Of a stretch of 25,054 bases of DNA, positions 22,332 to 25,054 are shown piece by piece (position 1 is the first letter of the stretch; every line of letters begins with the position of its first letter). The notes beneath the pieces were generated by a model. The model was given only the letters and a program-made list of their open reading frames with translations. It did no database searches and was not told the origin of the DNA. This DNA comes from a virus, in IMG/VR virus record IMGVR_UViG_3300006334_000060, positions 1 to 25,054 of that record; one strand, given 5' to 3'. The translations under genes were made by a program, and so were the position numbers.

Positions 22332-23126
22332 ATGCGTTCTTTTAAAGAAGTTGCATACAATTTTGAAAAACCAATAGCAGACCTTAATGCTAATTCGATG
22401 GGGCCTGGTCTTGATACCATGCGTCCTATCATTAATCTTACCGCTAGTAAAGAAATCACGAAATCAGACCTAGACCAACTTGAACGGTATGCAGATAAAC
22501 TGTTTGCCGCAGTTGGTATTGATGTTGAGTTCACTCGACATTTTCTTGATAGGGTAAATGATGAACGTAATAAGAAACAGATAACAACTGCTGAGTTGAC
22601 AAGATTATTCAAACAATCTTTTAAGAAGTACGGCAAAAAGATTGCACAACTTGGGCCCGATGCCGAAGCTGTGATTAACGATATGAAAACAGATGTGAAT
22701 ATGCCGTTCGCACTAAACCTCAAGGGTGGTGAGTTAGAACTTGTTGCGAAAACAATTATGAGAAAGAAAGACTTTAAAACTCGTAATACAAAACTCGCAT
22801 TTGAACAATACAGAATGTTAGAGGCACCAAGGATACCAAGAAAGAAAGGACAACCTGCTGGTTCTGATAAACACTCTGATTTGTACACAGATGAAAACCC
22901 AAAAGGCACAATACATGGTCTTAAATTTGCAACGGTAGAAGATGCGAAAGCAAGTGTTGCAAAGATTGAAAAGTCTGGAAAGACACACGCACACAAGATA
23001 CAGGCAGCGATTGCAATGGAGCAACGTGCTAGGGTCATGGGTAAAACTGGGCCCGCAGACGTATATCGTGCATATATAAACAAGATGAAAGAAAAGACTA
23101 AACAAAGGAGAAAAAAAGATGATTGA
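22332..23126 (+). CDS. Two-module protein with MRSFKE leader-like start
   Basis: A 264-residue protein starting MRSFKEVAYNFEKPI. The first module (about 55-160) holds FTRHFLDRVNDERNKKQIT, a KKYGKKIAQL helix and ELELVAKTIMRKKDF. This loosely recalls the RelE/DUF4258 class (conserved H..DRV..R then a late strand with K and R), a weak guess. After a linker containing RMLEAPRIPRKKG, the second module (DKHSDLYTDENPKGTIHGLKF...AKASVAKIEKSGKTHAHKIQAA then AMEQRARVMG) is of a type that recurs in marine phage virion proteins. The basic C-terminus (TKQRRKKDD) overlaps the candidate holin gene. Function is unknown. Confidence 0.87.
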   Translation: MRSFKEVAYNFEKPIADLNANSMGPGLDTMRPIINLTASKEITKSDLDQLERYADKLFAAVGIDVEFTRHFLDRVNDERNKKQITTAELTRLFKQSFKKYGKKIAQLGPDAEAVINDMKTDVNMPFALNLKGGELELVAKTIMRKKDFKTRNTKLAFEQYRMLEAPRIPRKKGQPAGSDKHSDLYTDENPKGTIHGLKFATVEDAKASVAKIEKSGKTHAHKIQAAIAMEQRARVMGKTGPADVYRAYINKMKEKTKQRRKKDD

Positions 23127-23280
23127 TTGGATTAAAGGAAGAATGAAAGAAAGAACATCATGGGATGGTGCAGTATGTGTTGCACTTGGATTGATGATTC
23201 TATTCATGGCGCCACTTGCTAAGATTGCAGCAGGAATTGCAATCGCATGGGGGGTTTGGACTATTTGGAAATCCGAATAA
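23119..23280 (+). CDS. 53-residue membrane protein, candidate holin
   Basis: A short gene with AAGGAG (23105-23110) 8 bases before ATG 23119, overlapping the previous gene by 8 bases. The product begins with a charged part MIDWIKGRMKERTSWDG. A hydrophobic stretch of about 33 residues follows, split by a Pro-Leu-Ala-Lys turn (AVCVALGLMILFMAP / IAAGIAIAWGVWTIW), ending KSE. This fits a two-helix hairpin in the inner membrane. Position directly before the spanin pair suggests holin or antiholin. The family is seen in marine phages but I know of no proof of function. Confidence 0.82.
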   Translation: MIDWIKGRMKERTSWDGAVCVALGLMILFMAPLAKIAAGIAIAWGVWTIWKSE

Positions 23281-23289
23281 GGAAATAAG

Positions 23290-23793
23290 ATGATTAAATT
23301 ATATGGAGCAATCGCTCTCATAGCAATATTGGGTGGTATTGGATATGGTTTTAAATACTATTATGATACCACCCAAAACACGATTGCACAATTGCGTGAG
23401 AACAATGCACAGTTGGAAGTTGCAGTAGAAACCGCAACAGAGAGTGTAAATAAATTACAGGGTGACATTGCTAAAATGGCAACCCTAAATAAATCTTTGC
23501 AAGAGGATTTACAAAAAGCAGAAGCATATGGTGATGAACTGCGAGCAAAATTAAGTAAGTTAAATCTTGTTGTAGAGGCATTAAAAGATGCAAAAGTATT
23601 AGAAGGAAAAATGAATGGCGCAACAGCGGATGTTTGGCGTGACTTCATGGGCGACACTGGTGGTGATAAGCAGCGTCCTCTTCCTCAATGGTTGCAGCAG
23701 TCTGAGACAAGAACCAATAATCAAGACAGTAACCAAAGTGGAGAAGACAACAGTACCAGTAGTAGCACGCCCGAAGCCACTACAACTGAATGA
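23290..23793 (+). CDS. Inner-membrane spanin subunit (i-spanin, Rz-like)
   Basis: A 167-residue protein with AAGGAA before ATG 23290. One N-terminal membrane anchor (LYGAIALIAILGGIGYGF, residues 4-21) is followed by a long periplasmic coiled coil (about 28-105: NTIAQLRENNAQLEVAVETA, LNKSLQEDLQKAEAYGDEL). The end is Gln/Ser/Thr-rich and disordered (NNQDSNQSGEDNSTSSST). This is the layout of lambda Rz-type i-spanins, which bridge to an outer-membrane lipoprotein to fuse the two membranes at lysis. The disordered tail is exactly where the o-spanin gene begins in another frame, explaining its low complexity. Confidence 0.87.
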   Translation: MIKLYGAIALIAILGGIGYGFKYYYDTTQNTIAQLRENNAQLEVAVETATESVNKLQGDIAKMATLNKSLQEDLQKAEAYGDELRAKLSKLNLVVEALKDAKVLEGKMNGATADVWRDFMGDTGGDKQRPLPQWLQQSETRTNNQDSNQSGEDNSTSSSTPEATTTE

Positions 23794-24016
23794 CACAAGA
23801 GTATTTGTAGTCACCAAAGATAACTATGAGGAATTCCAAAAGGAATTTACTGCAATTTATGGTGACTTTGCCTTTGTCGCATTAAGTATGAAAGATTATG
23901 AAAACCTTGTTCTTAACGTAGCAGATATAAAAAGATACTTAGAACAACAAAAAGAGATAATCGTTTACTACGAAAAAGCGGTGTCAGAGGAGAAAACAGA
24001 TGGAGCAGATGATTGA
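23615..24016 (+). CDS. Outer-membrane lipoprotein spanin subunit (o-spanin, Rz1-like)
   Basis: A 133-residue protein in the +1 frame relative to the i-spanin, starting inside it (179-base overlap) and running 223 bases past it. It has its own ribosome site, GAAGGA (23602-23607), 7 bases before ATG 23615. The signal peptide WATLVVISSVLFLNGC ends in a lipobox (L-N-G-Cys27), so the mature lipoprotein is about 107 residues. The mature part has a Pro-containing stretch (VPVVARPKPLQL) and a helical domain (KDNYEEFQKEF, NVADIKRYLEQQKEIIVYYEKA). Together with the upstream gene it forms a two-component spanin for Gram-negative lysis. It is longer than lambda Rz1, like many other phage o-spanins. Confidence 0.88.
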   Translation: MAQQRMFGVTSWATLVVISSVLFLNGCSSLRQEPIIKTVTKVEKTTVPVVARPKPLQLNDTRVFVVTKDNYEEFQKEFTAIYGDFAFVALSMKDYENLVLNVADIKRYLEQQKEIIVYYEKAVSEEKTDGADD

Positions 24017-24605
24017 TATTGCTATTGATTTAGCAGTAACATGGTGGCAGTTTACTGTAGTTGGTATACTAATTGCAGTAGGTTTTATTATCAATATGTT
24101 TGGTGTTGATAACAAACGTGAAAGGATTGGGTTTGTATATCATGTCATGCCGAAACTAAGACCACTGAAAATTGAAACAGCAGGCAAAGGATTTTGGGGT
24201 GCTATTTGGATGTGGTTAACAGGAACTAGACATTGGGAAGTTGCCGATGATTGGGAATTCACTATTATGGGTGAGGACTATATTATACCACAAGGATTCA
24301 GATTTGACGGTGCATCAATACCTAAGTTCTTACACACTTGGTTGTCACCGACAGGTGTATTGTTGATGGGTGGTCTAATACATGATTATGCATATAAGTA
24401 TGCAACTCTACTCAAGTCTGACCAGAAAGAAACTATGGGTAAGATTACTCAAAAACAAGCAGACCAAATTTTTAGAGACATCAACATAGAACAAAATGGT
24501 TTCCATTTTCTCAACTATTTGGCATACTACGCACTAAGACTTGGTGGTTGGGTTGCATGGAACGGTCACAGAAAGAGAAATGAAGAGGTCGAAGTTAGTA
24601 AGTAA
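24000..24605 (+). CDS. DUF1353 family membrane-anchored protein
   Basis: A 201-residue protein overlapping the o-spanin by 17 bases; ATG 24009 is an alternative start. An N-terminal transmembrane helix (about 17-34, QFTVVGILIAVGFIINMFG) precedes a DUF1353 domain: the signature FRFDGASIPKFLH (101-112), LMGGLIHDYAYKY (122-134), a KQADQIFRD helix and YALRLGGWVAWN. DUF1353 proteins are widespread in phages. The conserved HD and FDGASIP look catalytic, but no activity is established to my knowledge. Its place at the end of the lysis cassette suggests a role at the envelope. Confidence 0.9.
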   Translation: MEQMIDIAIDLAVTWWQFTVVGILIAVGFIINMFGVDNKRERIGFVYHVMPKLRPLKIETAGKGFWGAIWMWLTGTRHWEVADDWEFTIMGEDYIIPQGFRFDGASIPKFLHTWLSPTGVLLMGGLIHDYAYKYATLLKSDQKETMGKITQKQADQIFRDINIEQNGFHFLNYLAYYALRLGGWVAWNGHRKRNEEVEVSK

Positions 24606-24656
24606 TTTTGACAAATAATTGCGTCAAACTATTGTGCTTGTCAAAATCTTGACAAG
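24605..24656. repeat. Compact TTGAC inverted repeats (hairpin / promoter region)
   Basis: Perfect 10-base arms ATTTTGACAA (24605-24614) and TTGTCAAAAT (24638-24647) face each other. The second arm overlaps an 8-base hairpin CTTGTCAA-AATC-TTGACAAG (24637-24656, four-base loop). A further inverted half-site GTCAAA lies at 24623-24628. TTGACA at 24608 with TATTGT at 24630-24635 (16-base spacer) would also be a plausible sigma70 promoter. The hairpin has no U-run after it, so it is a weak terminator candidate at the end of the lysis operon. Operator or attenuator roles are equally possible. Confidence 0.6.
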
Positions 24657-24657
24657 A

Positions 24658-24665
24658 CCTAAATA
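24658..24665 (+). promoter_or_regulatory. Late-promoter-like CCTAAATA
   Basis: Six of eight matches to TATAAATA, with the CTAAATAGA core similar to the AAATAGA of the sites at 9450 and 17809. It is placed 18 bases before the ATG at 24684, with GGGAGAG (24673-24679) as ribosome site. The shared TAAATAGA(T/G) core in three intergenic gaps supports it more than the score alone. Confidence 0.5.
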
Positions 24666-24683
24666 GATATATGGGAGAGTGGA

Positions 24684-25054
24684 ATGGCCGCAAAAATATC
24701 AGATGACACAAATGTAGCAATGCCAATTAGAAACATGGTTTCTATTATTGTTGCAGTTGCTGTCGCCACATGGGCATACTTTGGGATTATCGAGCGACTT
24801 AACAGTATCGAAACTGAACAAACCCTCATGTCCTCAGATTTAGAAAAAAACACAGAATTTAGAATCAAGTGGCCTAGAGGAGAGATGGGCGCTCTACCAG
24901 CAGATGCCGAACAGTTCATGTTGATAGAACATCTTGCTGGTGAACTGGAAAAACTATCAACAGATATTGAACAGGGTAAAGCGCCTTTTGACCAACAACA
25001 AGCATTGACATTGAATTTTTTTGAAACCAGAATAAACAAACTGGAAAAACAAAT
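24684..25054 (+). CDS. Membrane-anchored coiled-coil protein, 3' end outside the window
   Basis: The frame is open from ATG 24684 to the window end, 123 full codons. GGGAGAG precedes it. The product MAAKISDDTNVAMPIRN is followed by one transmembrane segment (MVSIIVAVAVATWAYFGII). A helical, coiled-coil-like region then contains ETEQTLMSSDLEKNTEF, a short GEMGALPADAEQF loop and LIEHLAGELEKLSTDIEQG. It resembles small single-span proteins near structural or lysis genes in marine phages. Function is not recognised, and length cannot be given because the end is missing. Confidence 0.85.
   Translation, partial: MAAKISDDTNVAMPIRNMVSIIVAVAVATWAYFGIIERLNSIETEQTLMSSDLEKNTEFRIKWPRGEMGALPADAEQFMLIEHLAGELEKLSTDIEQGKAPFDQQQALTLNFFETRINKLEKQ

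Noticed and set aside
22295-23083. A 262-codon open frame on the minus strand
   Set aside because: It lies exactly opposite the well-supported 22332-23126 gene, has Ser/Leu/Phe-rich composition typical of antisense reading of Lys/Glu-rich AT-rich genes, and no ribosome site.
23290-24016. A frameshift error splitting one gene into two (23290-23793 and 23615-24016)
   Set aside because: The second frame has its own ribosome site, ATG, signal peptide and lipobox, and the nested layout is normal for spanin pairs.
24637-24660. Rho-independent terminator after the DUF1353 gene
   Set aside because: The hairpin is AT-rich with no U-run following, so it is listed as an inverted repeat rather than a terminator.
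1-25054. tRNA genes, CRISPR arrays, insertion sequences, integrase or attachment sites
   Set aside because: No cloverleaf-compatible stretch, regularly spaced repeats, transposase or integrase motif was found by reading both strands; coding density leaves little room for them.

Overview
The window is a gene-dense, AT-rich (roughly 60% A+T by eye) stretch in which every supported gene lies on the + strand, most genes abut or overlap by 1-20 bases, and no tRNA, rRNA, IS element or CRISPR array is visible. It looks like part of the genome of a marine T4-like myovirus. The evidence is the family B DNA polymerase C-terminus (gp43), UvsX recombinase and gp41 DnaB-type helicase in a T4-like replication block, TATAAATA-type late promoters, and many modules typical of marine T4-like phages. 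The lipoprotein-type spanin pair implies a Gram-negative host. No photosynthesis genes are seen, and I cannot tell a SAR11-type host from a cyanobacterial or other marine one.

Layout. Bases 1-4603 hold the end of DNA polymerase followed by three accessory genes: a DruA-like (DUF4338-like) protein, a ParB-like domain fused to a PD-(D/E)xK nuclease domain, and a GT-B glycosyltransferase with a C-terminal winged-helix-like tail. Two similar promoters (TTGACA-N17-TACAKT) precede the ParB/nuclease gene and mazG. Bases 4667-9426 are replication and nucleotide metabolism: MazG-like pyrophosphohydrolase, UvsX, two 2OG-Fe(II) oxygenases, an Sm-like protein, gp41 helicase and small unknowns. At 9423-9457 a sigma70-type promoter overlaps a perfect T4 late promoter, marking the switch to late genes.

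Bases 9486-17807 encode proteins that look like capsid cargo rather than classical structural proteins. These are a possible nuclease-like protein, a protein carrying ligase-like (covalent nucleotidyltransferase) motifs, a very basic small protein, three multi-domain 'polyproteins' of 907, 485 and 285 residues, and a HAD deoxyribonucleotidase. Several start with a leader resembling the T4 internal-protein capsid-targeting sequence (MKTYQEFIAE). The polyproteins have (L/I)-x-E tripeptides, especially a repeated ELDE, at apparent module boundaries, which is the cleavage rule of the T4 prohead protease gp21. The main hypothesis offered here is a set of packaged polyproteins that are cut up inside the prohead.

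A second late promoter (17809) opens a block of repetitive beta-rich virion proteins and small conserved unknowns (17854-23126). A lysis cassette follows: a 53-residue candidate holin, a nested i-spanin/o-spanin pair and a DUF1353 protein (23119-24605). After a compact set of TTGAC inverted repeats and a third late-promoter-like site, a membrane-anchored protein starts and runs off the window end. No head, tail or baseplate genes of the T4 core set, and no endolysin, are present in this window.
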